Shown here: positions 1 through 11,769 of the stretch, one piece after another
Layout of the letters: every line of letters starts with the position of its first letter
How positions within the stretch are numbered: the first letter of the stretch is position 1
NCBI RefSeq assembly: GCF_008831285.2
Contig: NC_045142.1
Span: 6,498,608 to 6,562,607 of the forward strand
Origin: Nymphaea colorata
Taxonomy: Eukaryota > Streptophyta > Magnoliopsida > Nymphaeales > Nymphaeaceae
Direction: 5' to 3'
Length of the DNA stretch: 64,000 nt
The notes under the pieces: generated by a model
Databases searched by the model: none
Told to the model about the DNA's origin: nothing
The model's input: the letters and a program-made list of their open reading frames with translations, nothing else
Translations under genes and position numbers: made by a program

Positions 1-1900
1 TCTGTTTTTGTGCTTCTGTAGCAAGATACCATTGGCGTTAGCATCATCTGCACATACATCGCACGAAGTGGATGATACTTGTACACTACTGTAAGTACAA
101 AAGTATTTATAACTGGACACAAAGAATGCATAAATATACAACTGAAAGGGACATAAAGCGAAGCTTGCCCCTTTCTGCTCTCAATCTTCCTCTTTCTGTT
201 TTATATGATTTGTGAGTTGCAGAGTATAGTACACTCTCCCCTCTCTCAAATACTTAGCTACCAAGCGGCCTGGTCCAGAACCAGCCATGGCACCTCTTGG
301 CTTGTGGCAGTTTTCTCTCCTTCTCAGCCTCATTCTCAATTTCTCACCTCTCACTGTGGTTTGTACAATCCTGTAATGCAAAAATCTATAGAGAGAGAGA
401 CAGAGAGTGAGAGAGAGAGAGAGAGAGAGAGACGGCATGATGGGTTCTATAGAACTGCATTTGTGTATATTACTTGGTCCAGTATTGTCTGGACGGGGAC
501 AATTGTAATCTCCTATGCTTGTGCTACTGCCTAATATCCGGATCGGATGGCATTTAGGTAGATACCTACCAACTAAGCATAAAGCACAATTAAACTAAAG
601 CAGGAGAATAACAAAAGAAAACTAAGATCTAGGTAAATATATACAAATTAAATTAATCACACACCAAATAACAAAGAGACGCCATCCTAAGGAAGAAACA
701 AAATAAAGCAAACAAAGAAAGAAAAGAGAGAAAGAGAAATACCTACGGTTCCAACTCCTGAAGTGTAGTAATTACTTAGTCACACGATAAAACGTTGGCC
801 GAAGAGAGTGGCTTGTCCCTAGTACTTTGGAACAAAAAATCAGACTTATATCCCTTCTAACATAGCCTAAAACAGACATAATTTGAACGAAACTTAGAAA
901 AAGAAGCCATTTTTCACCAAAGAGCATAGCATGGTTAGGGTGTTTCCTAACTCCAGCGTAAGTTCTTTGCCGAGGAATTTGGTACATTGGCCTCTATCTT
1001 GTCATCTCTATTTATAGCTGTTGAGAGGAGATAACTTTTTCTCCATAATAGATAAAAAATTAAATTTTGTATGGGAAGCTGTGCCACACACTAAATCAAG
1101 CTATATTTCATGAAATATTGACATTTTACACAAATGCTTGCTAGTAAACATGATTAATTTAATTGCTCAAAAGGATATTAACATGAATCCAACTTCTAAC
1201 TTTGAAATCTAAATCAGATTCAAGTTTGAAGTTTATATTTCAAATTTTATTGGATAAAAAACATATAAAATGGATATCTGAATCCATATTTGAATGGAAT
1301 AGCCTATGAACTTGGTCCAAGCATACAATATTTCTTTCAATATTAGTCCATCGAATCCCAATAAAATATTGACCAATAATTTAATAAAATAATCAAGAAA
1401 TCAATCTCTATCTTATTTTATGGCTGGCATAGTGTGACATAGTTTACTTATATAATCATGAGGATTAGTTTTTGAAGATTCCAATGTGTTTTAGAACCAA
1501 GGTGATTTGGAACAACCTGAATTTCACTTTTTGGGACAAATGCTTTAATATATATATAGCCATTATTGATTACTCTCATTTATTATATATAGGTAAATTT
1601 AAGGATGAATATAATTTCATATAGTTATTTCGAGTGCATACTTTTTACTTCATTAAATTGCTTGCTTCCACTTAAAACGATATGCAAGTGTTAAAATTCT
1701 ATCTTTACGACATAAAAACACCCTCTATATGCTTACAACACGAAGATATGAAACTCTGGATTCTCACTCTCTCTTTTATCTCTCTCAGCTAACTCTTCTT
1801 TCTCTCTTCAATTTTTTGGAAAATTTCACTGTCCATTTACATGGTATTAGATCAGCTTAAATTCGTACCTATTTGCTAACGCTAGTTTAATACAAAAATA
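1..1900 (-). repeat. Repeat family R copy, inverted (TATA-containing)
   Basis: Read on the minus strand, this stretch aligns piecewise with plus-strand sequence at about 25,560-26,270 and 56,040-56,720. Shared blocks include the lead-in around TGTCCCAAAAAGT, the run around TAGGCTATTCCAT, a TATA box and the words CCCTAACC...TGCTATGCT just after it. Beyond the TATA leader (about 200-900) it instead matches 11,360-12,110, so two different downstream parts are attached to one promoter-like module. It contains a GA-rich microsatellite at 391-432. It may be LTR-derived, but I found no LTR ends or target-site duplication. No coding sequence is recognised here; the open frames at 181-534 are low-complexity. 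Confidence 0.6.
1008..1017 (-). promoter_or_regulatory. TATA box of family R (minus strand)
   Basis: The minus strand reads CTATAAATAG within AGCTATAAATAGAG. The same word sits at the same place relative to conserved flanks in the plus-strand copies at 26,155 and 56,629. Conservation across copies in both orientations suggests a real core promoter, probably of a transposable element. Transcription itself cannot be shown from sequence. Confidence 0.5.
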
Positions 1901-1934
1901 CATGAATTAATTAAAAGAGATCAAGCTCTGTGGA

Positions 1935-1937
<3 letters not shown>

Positions 1938-2003
<66 letters not shown>
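1938..2003. repeat. (AT)n microsatellite
   Basis: Uninterrupted AT dinucleotide run of about 66 bases. Poly-IY reading frames across it are artefacts of the repeat. Confidence 0.95.
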
Positions 2004-2007
<4 letters not shown>

Positions 2008-2019
2008 CAAGAAATGATT

Positions 2020-2303
2020 TTTCTATATTCACAAGTGCAAACAAACTAAGAGCTGAAGCATCAACGTCACGTGAACTCTCCACAAATAGAGGGAGCACCA
2101 TATCTACAACTTCCCATTTCGTAATAGAAACACTCAAGACATCAAGATGTACACCAATGAAACAAACTAAGAGCTGAAGCATCAACGTCACGTGAACTCT
2201 CCACAAATAGAGGGAGCACCATATCTACAACTTCCCATTTCGTAATAGAAACACTCAAGACATCAAGATGTACACCAATGAAAACATGTTTCTCTTTCTC
2301 ATC
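2020..2303 (-). pseudogene. Exon-like fragment broken by a 121-bp duplication
   Basis: On the minus strand a possible 3' splice site (ACTTACAG) lies just upstream of 2303 and opens a frame beginning DEKEKHVFIGVHLDVLSVS and continuing through VVDMVLPLFVESSRDVDAS. The composition looks protein-like, not repeat-like. The frame runs into an exact 121-bp tandem duplication (2039-2280). Because 121 is not a multiple of three, the second pass shifts frame and stops. Read from the second copy alone, the frame continues to NIEKSFLDF before the AT microsatellite. I do not recognise the family. Minus-strand frames at 2764-2964 and 3189-3581 could be further exons of the same decayed gene, but nothing ties them together. 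Confidence 0.35.
2039..2280. repeat. Exact 121-bp tandem duplication
   Basis: The blocks 2039-2159 and 2160-2280 are identical base for base on reading. Both start AAACAAACTAAGAGCTG and end TGTACACCAATG. Perfect identity implies a very recent event or an assembly artefact. Confidence 0.95.
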
Positions 2304-3353
2304 CTGTAAGTTGAAAAAAAATTGGAAAGATTGAGAGGACTTTTCAGTCGATATAGACAAAAAAAAAAAAGAACCTCACCTACAAAAAAATGTGGCTTGA
2401 AGAAAGAATGCCAAGACATTACCATAAGTACAGAACTAAAGCACAACCAGTACTTCCCAACAACGGGAGCAATATCATTGTTTAGTCGCATCACATGATA
2501 ATGCACAAGAAGCACAACCAAGAGCAAAAACTACATATAAACTATTATAGATATATGTATATTTAAGGGAGACAAATGTCAACATCAAAGATAAACTTAA
2601 CAAGGTTGACACGTAGCTAGTCAAGCTTGGGTTTTTTTTATGTTAGACAAGATCAAGCTTAGAGAGCTAACAATTATTGATGAACCTATTTAGAACAAAA
2701 AGCAAGATAAATCCTATGTTATTCGAAAAGGATCATAACTATAGCATGTCCTTGGACTTACCACTATAGGGAATGAAATCCCCACCGAGGAAGTGCTACC
2801 AATTCTTCAAGAGTTAGAATGATAAGAAACCTTCCCATTAAAGGTATTCTAGCAGACAACTTAGGAGAAAATAGTTTTTTATTTTGGCTACTTTTTAGTC
2901 CATAACAATCTGTGTCATACCACATACAGAAAGTATATTCTTTGGCCACCAGCTTTTGCTTCACCTATAACCTTAGCAGTTTATAAAATTGAATTTAAGA
3001 TATATTAGCTCTAATACTTTTCAGTTTCCACAAGCTAAAAATACATTAGTCTTAATGAACAGATTTTAGAAGGCAGAATTTGTTCAAGAGATTAAAGCAA
3101 ACCTAAAGAATTCTACATCGTCCCAAGCAATATGTTTCCAACGTGCCTTCTTCCTAAAGAAATTGTAAGTCCAAATGAATTCAAACTTTTATATCCAATA
3201 ATCAAGAACCGACTTAAGAACACTTGACTTATGCAGTCCTATGAAAGGGAATTCTGATGGCTCAAGTGCACGATTGCAAACAACGAAGTTAAAATGTAAA
3301 GAAGGAAAAATACAAAATTTCTTCTTCAAACAAATCTCATCAGGTTTACTCAA

Positions 3354-3390
<37 letters not shown>

Positions 3391-3640
3391 TTAATTAACC
3401 TAACATTTGAGAAATAAAGCTTAACAAACCATGGAAGGTTGGATGACCTATTTTTCTTGATAAAAAATGAAGTCTTAGTCAAGTTCTCATCAAGCAAGGA
3501 AAAACATGGTGGATGTAGAAAAACAACCTTGTGCACGTTATTGCCTTTAAAAGGGAAAGGTTGTTCACGGCACCTACTCAATGACTTGAGGAGGAGACAA
3601 ATTCAAGAGCTGTTTCTAATGTTTTAACGTTTCTGCTACC
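2304..3640. other. No confident gene; possible minus-strand exon remnants
   Basis: Minus-strand open frames at 2764-2964 and 3189-3581 have mixed, protein-like composition (for example NRALEPSEFPFIGLHKSS at the end of the second), but the second is interrupted by a TA microsatellite at 3357-3388. No family is recognised and no splice structure is secure. Confidence 0.3.
3357..3388. repeat. (TA)n microsatellite
   Basis: TA run of about 32 bases interrupting an open minus-strand frame. Confidence 0.9.
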
Positions 3641-4976
3641 TGTTGTCCACCTTGCTTAGCCCTTCCCCCAAGGGGTTACTACGTAACAAGTGCGCAATGA
3701 CCACTGAAACGTCTGTGGAGATTGTTCATTCCTACCATAAAATTCAATTAAGTGCATACCTACCATCACATACATCTAAATTTTCATACATTTGGTTATA
3801 TGTCATCTATCATTTTATCAACATACTCTTTAAAAAAAAAACAGTTATTGAAAGTGGATTGAGATTGTAGACCATCAAGCATGATTCCAATGTTGGATGC
3901 ATCACTTGACTTTTGGACTTATTGATGTCAATAAGTGAAAATCAAAATTTTAAATCCTAGAAAAGAGGCATTTGGAAGAAAGATGATTGTCAAACTACAA
4001 AAAAAAAAAGTTAAGAAAAAGACAAAATGGAGAAGATTCATAAGTTGAAGGGATTTTAAAATTTTGAAAGAAATATGCAAAGCAAACTTAGAATAAAAAA
4101 AAAAAAAAAAGAAACTAAAAAATAGAGATAAAATATCCTGACCATGAAAGAGAATTGTCAGAAAAGTTAAGGTGGGGAAGATAAATATATCCAAGAGACA
4201 AAAATAGGAAAACTTATATATAAAAAGAAAACATGTTTTTGGGAAAGAAAGAAAGAGAAAGAGAGTGAGAGAAAAAGATTTTAGGTAAAGAAAGAGATCA
4301 AAAGATACATTTGAGGATTTTGGACTTCAATCTTTCTATGTAGGCTAGAAAGAAACTTGAGCTTATGAAAGAGCCTATGCTAAGTCTCTAGGGCCTCTTC
4401 GGAGAGAGTTTTTACTTTTGAAATTATTTAAAAAATGAGATTCAAAGTATTTATACACGTATGTAAAGACAATAGTCATTTTTACTTGTTTTCATATGGT
4501 ACAAGGAAACTTATTTCTCCCATCATTGGGCATGGGAGAAAGTTATATATAAATAAAATAGATAGTTAATAAGGTAAGAGAGATCTTCTTGGGATCACTA
4601 AACAGGTGAATAATAGAAGAGACGTAATCAATAATAGTAAGCATAGAAATGTTATGAAAATGCATTTTAAGATGTACATATTTGTAAGAATTTTCTCATT
4701 TTGGACAAGTCTCAAACTCAAAATTAATTTGAAGGAAAAGAAATACCATCTCATGCACTCATTTTTATAGTTCATTCATATCTTAATCGAAAAATCAACC
4801 AGCTATGCACAAATATTATCATAAAACATAGACAATGTACACATTCAATGAACAAAGAAAAGAAAGAAACATATTTCGAATTTAAAAAGAGAAGTAAAAT
4901 TTTATTTCACCTTTCTCATGCTCCTGGTGCATCAAAAGTAGCTCTTGACTCTAAAGAGAAGATTTTAGAGCTCTCT

Positions 4977-5205
4977 TACATGGCCAGTGGCGGAGCCAAA
5001 AATTTTTGGCTATGGGGCACTAGTACATAGTTTGTGAAAAAATTTTCAAACTAAAATATATGTTATTTTAAAAATAAAGCAAATATTGGCATGGTCAACA
5101 CAGGCGTGAAGCTGGGTTGAGACTCCATTTCACATGGAGCTTTCTTGGGATGGCGTGGGCAGGTGCCCACACCTGCCCCACGCTGGCTCCGCCACTGTAC
5201 ATGGC
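4977..5205. repeat. 8-bp target-site duplication flanking a hAT MITE
   Basis: TACATGGC occurs at 4977-4984 and again at 5198-5205, directly abutting the inverted-repeat ends. Eight base pairs is the expected hAT target-site length. Confidence 0.85.
4985..5197. mobile_element. hAT-type MITE, 213 bp
   Basis: The element starts CAGTGGCGGAGCCA and ends TGGCTCCGCCACTG, a perfect 14-bp terminal inverted repeat, with an 8-bp duplicated target site on each side. The interior is AT-rich on the left and GC-rich on the right, has no coding potential, and includes a GGCAGGTGCCCACACCTGCC palindrome near the right end. Length, termini and target-site size together fit a non-autonomous hAT element; the transposase source is not in this window. 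It is inserted in the family L LTR remnant. Confidence 0.88.
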
Positions 5206-5270
5206 CATGGGTAGATAATGAAGGGGAAAATGAATAGAAATATGACTACATACCTCTAAATAGAGTGGCT

Positions 5271-5272
<2 letters not shown>

Positions 5273-5333
<61 letters not shown>
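5273..5333. repeat. 61-base poly-A homopolymer
   Basis: Uninterrupted A run of 61 bases. On the minus strand this is poly-T following the leader of the family L LTR remnant. Runs this long are unstable, and their assembled length is unreliable. Confidence 0.9.
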
Positions 5334-5335
<2 letters not shown>

Positions 5336-5607
5336 TTATCTGGAATGATCACAAAGCCTTCCAGACGAGACTCTAAGATGTTGATGAAGTACCCCAAAGG
5401 TTCTCCTCTTGGTCTCTTGAAGAATGAAGATTGAAGGAGAGGCCAACACCCGAGGTTGAAGAAGATGAAGAAGAAAAATAAGAGAAGAGAAGAGAGAGGA
5501 AAGAGTATAGAAAATGGAAAGAGCTTCCAGAAACTTCTAAACTTTATGTGGGAGTGCTCTAAAAACTCTCTAAGAGTTGACTCATACACAAGAATGAAGA
5601 TTTGGGG

Positions 5608-5617
5608 GTATTTATAA
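5608..5617 (-). promoter_or_regulatory. TATA box of family L LTR (minus strand)
   Basis: The minus strand reads TTATAAATACCCCC followed by a CT-rich leader, the counterpart of TATAAATACCC at 20,301 in the plus-strand LTR. Likely the LTR promoter at the U3/R border. Confidence 0.45.
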
Positions 5618-6456
5618 AGAACTTTAGAGGAAGACCTAAAATTTTATTTTATTTTTTTAATTTCACAAGTTTTTGACGCAAATTTCATTTTTTTTAACTA
5701 TTTCATTTTTCTTTTATTTTGTAGGTCTTGACTGAAAGATGTTGGCCCTTAGTCCTGCAAACCCAATAAGGCCAACGTTATCCCCAAGGAGGCAGTTTTT
5801 GCCCAAAAAAGGGCCTGCCAAAACGCATGGCCTACCGTGCACTACTTGATCAAGGTGCTTTGCAACGCGCTAGGGCATGTGAGAGATTCTCCCTGGGCCA
5901 ACAAAGGTGGCTCTTGCTCCCTGACCTCCTTAGGTGGGTCCAACCAAAACAAAATTTAAAATTGACATTTTAAAAAGTGTATTTTAGGTAAAATAGTCTT
6001 TCGATTAAAATAGGTCTGACTTCATTTTGAGCGGTTCTGGGCTTGTTTTAGATTCACATTGGATTAGTTTAGTGGAAAAGTGTTCCAATCGATGCCCAAG
6101 GTTCAGGTCATGAGTTAGGTGGGTGTTTTGGGCTCAAACGTATTTTAAAATTTCGACGTGAGAATGAGTGGAAAGCAAGGGGGAGACTCACACGCAGGCG
6201 TGGTGCCAAATAGTATGGGAAGTTGATATTTTGCCTTTATTTTCAGATTTTGAATTGAAATTTTGATTTGGATTTGAATTTTGGTTTTGGATCTAATTTG
6301 GCCCCAAGAGGGGCTTTCTTGAGCGAATTTCCTAACTTGTGTTCGATTTTGCTTTTTTAGGTTCGATTATTTACTTTGGTTTATTTTTCAAACCGGGGGT
6401 GTAATTTTTGGATCTAAGGCTGGATTCTGGACCTAAACCGTGAATTTGAATTTAGA

Positions 6457-6640
6457 TATGGATCTGAGGATCCATTTTGGATCTATGGAAGAGATTTGGA
6501 TTTGTTTGTGGGTCTAGAGGTCTATTTTGGTTCTAGGACTGAGATTTGGACTTAAACATGGATCGAGAGGTTTGTTTTAGATCTTGGGCCGAGATTTGGA
6601 TTTAGGTATGGGTCAAGAGTTCTGCTTTAGGGTTGATCTT
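6457..6640. repeat. Degenerate ~50-bp tandem repeat, about 4 copies
   Basis: Copies begin near 6457, 6508, 6557 and 6606 with ATGGATC(T/G)AGAGG-like words followed by TTTTGG and GAGATTTGGA. They lie in the U3-like half of the family L LTR remnant. The reverse complement resembles the 31-bp repeats at 19,724. Confidence 0.6.
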
Positions 6641-6778
6641 GGATCTAAGGTCCACAATTATATCCAAATATGCTACACGTGTAATCGATTACAAAATTGA
6701 AGGAAGAATCAATTAAAATTACTGAAAAATGTCTGAATATATTGAATACAGTTTTTTGAAAAATTTGGGGTGATAACA

Positions 6779-8277
6779 GGTCTCATAGTCATCTGTAGGT
6801 TAAAACTATCAGATCTCTCAAGATCTCTCTTGGTCCCTATTGTGAGGAGCCAAAATCACCTGGAAAACAATATGATTTCAAAGAATGAGAATGATTCCTT
6901 ATACTCAGTAGTCCCAGTTACGATGGGTGACGCTATTATGGGTGGTACTGTTAGACTCAGCATCACGAAAAGAGTTAGATGGCATGACCTGCATGTTCAT
7001 AGGCTGGGCCATTAGCTTAAAAATACGAAAGTGCCCCTAAAAGAATGCACTAGATAAATGACAATCTAACCATCAAAATTAAAATTTGTCTCCTAGAGAT
7101 TGTCTAAAGATGTCGAGGAATCCAAATTTGTGTTCATAAACAGAAAATGACTAAGTATGGCCTGGAAAATCACCTTTTTGTCCACCTCCTTTCACAAGGC
7201 ACCTCTTAATGAGCTCTCTTCAATAGTAATCTTAAAATAATGTAATATAATATAACATAATATAATATATTTCATTGTATCATATTTTACTCCTAATTAG
7301 GCTTATGTACATTTATTAATCTTGTTTAGATTAATAAAAACATGTTTAAATTAACTTAATTGGTGTTTAGATCCCAATCTTTTACTTGAACCAAAAAAAT
7401 CCTTGTCAATTTATGAAAATTTGACCATGTCATGTTCTTGCATTTTTTGAAATTCCAGTTTTACAATTGACAATTTCAAAAATTTTCTTTAAGTGAATTT
7501 ACTACTTATCCTTGTCTTATTACCTAATGACATTTATATCCCTCTTCATAAATTTATTATAATTTAAAGTATACAAGTTTGATTTTCATTTCAACTGTAC
7601 ATGAAACACATTTCATGCCCTACCCCTGAGCATCTAGACTCTTATAAGTGAGCAATAAATTTTTAGGAAAATACAAATAAATTCATTTAAGAAATGCATT
7701 CACACAACAACAAAAGTACTGAATAGGGTTTCCTTCAATAAAAAAATGTGAACATGTGTTTTATCTGAGGTTCTCTCTGCGTTTTGTGTATTTTGGTACA
7801 AAGAACGATTTTCTTGTAAACGACATTCTTCTTTGTTGCATATTAGAGTTTTACATAAAGATGATGTTGTTATTTGTTTTGGTGTTCTCTTTTAGGGGGA
7901 CACATGGGAGGGGGAGAACAGTGCAAGCCAACATGTTTGTCCTCCTTACATGATGTTGAGCTTTGAAGTGTAGCCATTGCTTTGTTCCTTTCTCCTTGGT
8001 ATTCTTGATTTTAACAAGTTGAACTTATGAGGCCTGCCCAATTTTATCATATAGCAACTTTGGGGATAACCTACGATTGGCCGTCCAGCCTGATTGGCAG
8101 TGTACTATGTTAATGACAATTTCTCAATTGGGATTTCGAAAACTTAAGAAATTAATTCTTTCTAACAATCCCTGTCATTGAGCTTGAATTTCAATATTGG
8201 TGAAAAAAGATTACAAAATCAAGCAAAAAAAATCTGATACATTTTGTCGTTTGTCGTATAATTGGTGAAATATAATC
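6779..8277. other. AT-rich spacer, nothing recognised
   Basis: Frames at 6770-7015 and 7756-7953 are short and without recognisable motifs. No repeat boundaries, splice structure or RNA gene could be identified on either strand. Confidence 0.5.
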
Positions 8278-10998
8278 AACTTTCTTTGCATCTCCTATTT
8301 CCACCCGGTGTTAGCTGGAATAACATATAACCTGGACTAAGGGGCCACTTGAAATTTTAAGAAAAATTAAAAAAAAAATATATTAAAGATTTCTACCGAC
8401 AATGCACAATTAGGGAAATCGTAGTACAAATACCTTTGGATTCTGGATATCACTACCTAAGATGGGGTGCTCATACAAAGCTGACAAAGATCTAATTGTA
8501 GTTACTTTGCCTAGTAAGGTACAATGAGCAAAAGATAGAGAGAGGGAGGGAGAAAATTTTTTCCAAGTAGCAAATTGAGCTAGTAAGTTGCGAAAATACC
8601 AACATTTGCTGCTTTGGATAATCTTTCTCCATCTATGTTTCTGGCTCTCGCTCCTTATTTCTTTGGCTTCTAAACTTTAGAAGGCAAAGTTGCTGTGCAT
8701 GAACTTCCCATTCACCTAGTGTTGTCCAAAATGGTGTTTGTTGTAAGATTTAGTCTAATTGTTCTTGCTTTTTTGAAGACTTTAATATAACCTTTATAAC
8801 ATTGCTTAAAATTTCAAGTGGGGTTAAAGTTTCTTTGCATCACTTATTTCCACCGGGTGTTATTTGGCATAACGTATAACCTGGACAAAGGGCCCAGTTG
8901 AAATTTTAAGAAAAGCAAAAAATTTTATATTAAAGAGCTCTACAAACCATGCACAATTAAGGAAATCATAGTACTAACGCCATTGGATTCTGGACATCAC
9001 TACCTGAGATGGGGTGCTTATACAAAGCTGACAAAGATCTAATTGTAGTTACTTTCCCTAGTAATGTACAAAAAGCAAAAGAAAGAGAGAGGGAGGGAGA
9101 AAAAGTTTTCCACGTAGCAAATTTAGCTGGTAAGCTATGAAAATACCGACGTTTGCTGCTTTGGAGAATCTTTTTCCATCTATGTTTCTGGCTCTCCCTC
9201 TTTATTTCTTTGGCTTCTAAACTTTACTAGGCAAAGTTTCTGTAATTAGATTTTTGTCAGCTTTGTATGAACTTCCCATTCACCTAGTGCTGTCCAAAAT
9301 CCAATGGTCTTTGTTGTAAGATTGTGCAAATTGTTCATGCCTTTTAAAAGTCTTTAATATAACATTTCTAACATGTCTTAAAATTTCAAGTGGGCCCCTT
9401 TTTCTCCCACCCATTTTAGTCCATGTATGTCTGTACCAGTTAATGCAGATGCCTCATCCAATTCTTAAACCTTTAATTTATTCTCAATAATATTTTTTTT
9501 ATGACAAACTTTGAAGTTTTCTGTAGATGTGGTGGAAAGTATTAAATTTTCTTTGCTTCTCCTATTTCCACTCAGTGTTAGCTGCTATAACGTATAACTC
9601 GGAAAATGGGCCCACTTGAAATTTTAAAAAAGTTAAAAATTTTATATTAAAGAGTTGTACAAACCATGCACAATTAGGGAAATCGTAGTACAAACACCAT
9701 TGGATTCTAGACATCACTACCTGATATTGGTTGCTCATACAAAGCTGACAAAGATCTAATTGCAGTTACTTTGCCCAGTAAGGTACAAAGAGCAAAAGAA
9801 AGAGAGAGGAAGGTAGAAAATTTTTTTCAAGTAGCAAAGTTAGCTAGTAAGCTGCAAAAATACCCACATTTGCTGGTTTGGATAATCTTTCCATCAACGT
9901 TCCTGGCTCTCCCTCTTTATTTCATTGGCTTCTAAACTTTACTGGGCAAAGTTGCTGCAATTAGATTTTTGTCAGCTTTGTATGAACTTCCCAATCACCT
10001 AGTGCTGTCTAGCATCCAATGGTGTTTGTTGTAAGATTGTGCTAACTGTTCATGTTTTTTAGAAGTCTTTAATATAACATTTCTAACATTTCTTAAAATT
10101 TCAAGCAGGCCCCTTTGTCTCCCACCCATTTTAGTGCATGCATGAATGTACAGTTAATGTAGATGCCTCATCCACTTCTGAAACCTTTAATTTATCCTCA
10201 ATGCTCTTTTTTTATGACAAACTTTGATAACTTTGATGTTTTCTGCATAAGAGTTGAAAAGTATTAAATTTTATTTGCATCTCCTATTTCCACCGGGTGT
10301 TAGCTGGCATAACGTATAACCTGGACAAAGGGCCCATTTGAAATTTTAAGAAGCGTTAAAAATTTTATATTAAAGAGTTCCACAAACCATGCACAATCAG
10401 GGAAATCGTTGTATAAACACCTAACATCACTACCTGAGATGGTGTGGTCATACAAAGCTGACAAAGATCTAATTGTAGTTACTTTGCCTAGTAAGGTACA
10501 AAGAGCAAAAGACAGAGAGAGGGAGGGTGAAAAAATTTTCCAAGTAGCAAATTTAGCTAGAAAGCTGCAAAAATACCCACATATGCTGCTTTGGAGAATC
10601 TTTCTCCTTTTATATTTCTGGCTCCCCCTCTTTATTTCTCTGGCTTCTAAACTTTTACTAGGCGAAGTTGCTGCAATTAGATTTTTGTCAGCTTTGTATG
10701 AACTTCCCATTCACCTAGTGTTGTCCAGAATCCAATGGTTGCTGTAGGATTGTGCTAATTGTTCATGCTTTTTAGGAGTCTTTAATATAACATTTATAAC
10801 ATTTCTTAAAATTTAAAGCGGCACCCTTTGTCGCCCACCCATTTTAGTCCATGATTGTATGTACCATTTAATGCAGATGCCTCATCCACTTCTTAAACCT
10901 TCAATTGATCCTCAATACTCTTTTCTTTTTTATGACAAACTTTGATGATTTTTGCATAAATGATGGAAAGTATTACATTTTCTTTACACCACCTATTT
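8278..10998. repeat. Tandem array of ~0.7-kb units, each with a foldback
   Basis: Four units begin at about 8281, 8830, 9548 and 10,270 with (T)TTCTTTGCAT...TATTTCCAC; a fifth start at 10,979 is cut short. Spacings are 549, 718, 722 and 709 bases, the first unit having lost most of its spacer. Each unit contains a region of about 480-510 bp whose halves are imperfect inverted repeats: the left side carries GGCCCACTTGAAATTTTAAG and CATACAAAGCTGACAAAGATC, and the right side carries their reverse complements. The foldbacks span roughly 8341-8823, 8891-9400, 9608-10,114 and 10,327-10,829. As a result, both strands of unit 4 encode look-alike peptides starting SYKADK. Origin as a MITE-like foldback that was then tandemly amplified with its flank is inference. 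Confidence 0.85.
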
Positions 10999-11359
10999 CC
11001 CATTAATTTGGGTAAGGCAAAGTACATATGGGCCGACAGCCTTTTGTTGGACTGTTGGTGGCACAAAAGTTCCATGGATATATTAGTAGGAACAAGAATG
11101 TTTCGAACACTTAAAAACTTCTCGTCAGGATGCATTTGATATAAGCTGAAATAAATTTTGGAATGTGATATTTTCCAGTATAATTCAAATTAAAGATTTA
11201 AGGGGAAAACAAAAAGTTAGAATCTTAAATGCCCAATTTTTCTTATCAATGTTTTGGCCTTCACAATGCTACATGTTCGAAGAAAAAAGGAAAATCTCCC
11301 ATTCACCACCTCTATGTTCTTAAGCTCCCCGTCAAATGTGCTAGTTTGAAGCACACATG
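10999..11359. other. Spacer, nothing recognised
   Basis: Short overlapping frames only. No repeat seen elsewhere in the window matches this stretch clearly. Confidence 0.4.
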
Positions 11360-11738
11360 TGCAAGGCACTGTACTCGGCTGCCAAGCCTTCGCTCCACTC
11401 TAGAGCCAGCCGCAGTATCTCTTGGCCTACACCAGGAGTTTTTTCTCATTCACTGTCTCATTCTCAATATCCAACCTCTATCTATGTTTTGTACACTCCT
11501 GTAGTGAGAACACTTGTAGAGAGAGAGAGAAAGAGAGAGATAGATTGCATCCTCGGTTCCGAAGAATTGCAATTGGGTTTGTGAGTAGATCCAGCATTTT
11601 CTAGACGATGATGATTGTAATCTCCTGCACGTGTGAGACTGCCTAAGGTAGGATCCATGGGTGCCTGTGGTAGATACATATCCCATCACCTAGGCATAAG
11701 GCAGAAATAAGCAAAACCTAAGTAGGAAAATTATAAGC

Positions 11739-11769
<31 letters not shown>

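Larger units (their letters stand above)
3640..6778 (-). mobile_element. Decayed LTR of family L, minus strand
   Basis: Read on the minus strand the element begins TGTTATCACCCCAAATTT at 6778, close to the start of the solo-LTR-like insertion at 19,648 (TGTACTCACCCCAATTT). Both then run through degenerate repeats rich in GGATCTAATTTGG-type words, a TATA box (TATAAATACCC) and a pyrimidine-rich leader. Near the far end, 3830-3900 matches 22,530-22,590 in reverse complement (TTGGAATCATGCTTGATGGT). The order of features is the same in both. The far boundary near 3640 is a guess. A hAT MITE and a 61-base poly-A lie inside it. No gag-pol coding is seen, so a solo or truncated LTR is likeliest. Confidence 0.55.

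Noticed and set aside
5095-5589. 164-residue minus frame with a long poly-Phe run
   Set aside because: It reads through the 61-base homopolymer and part of the hAT MITE; composition is an artefact.
10300-10747. Two long frames, one on each strand, with similar peptides
   Set aside because: They are the two arms of the foldback in tandem unit 4; similarity across strands is explained by the inverted repeat, not by genes.
8278-10998. Possible CRISPR-like or satellite centromere array
   Set aside because: Units are about 0.7 kb with internal inverted repeats, only four copies, in a plant genome; no short direct repeats with unique spacers.
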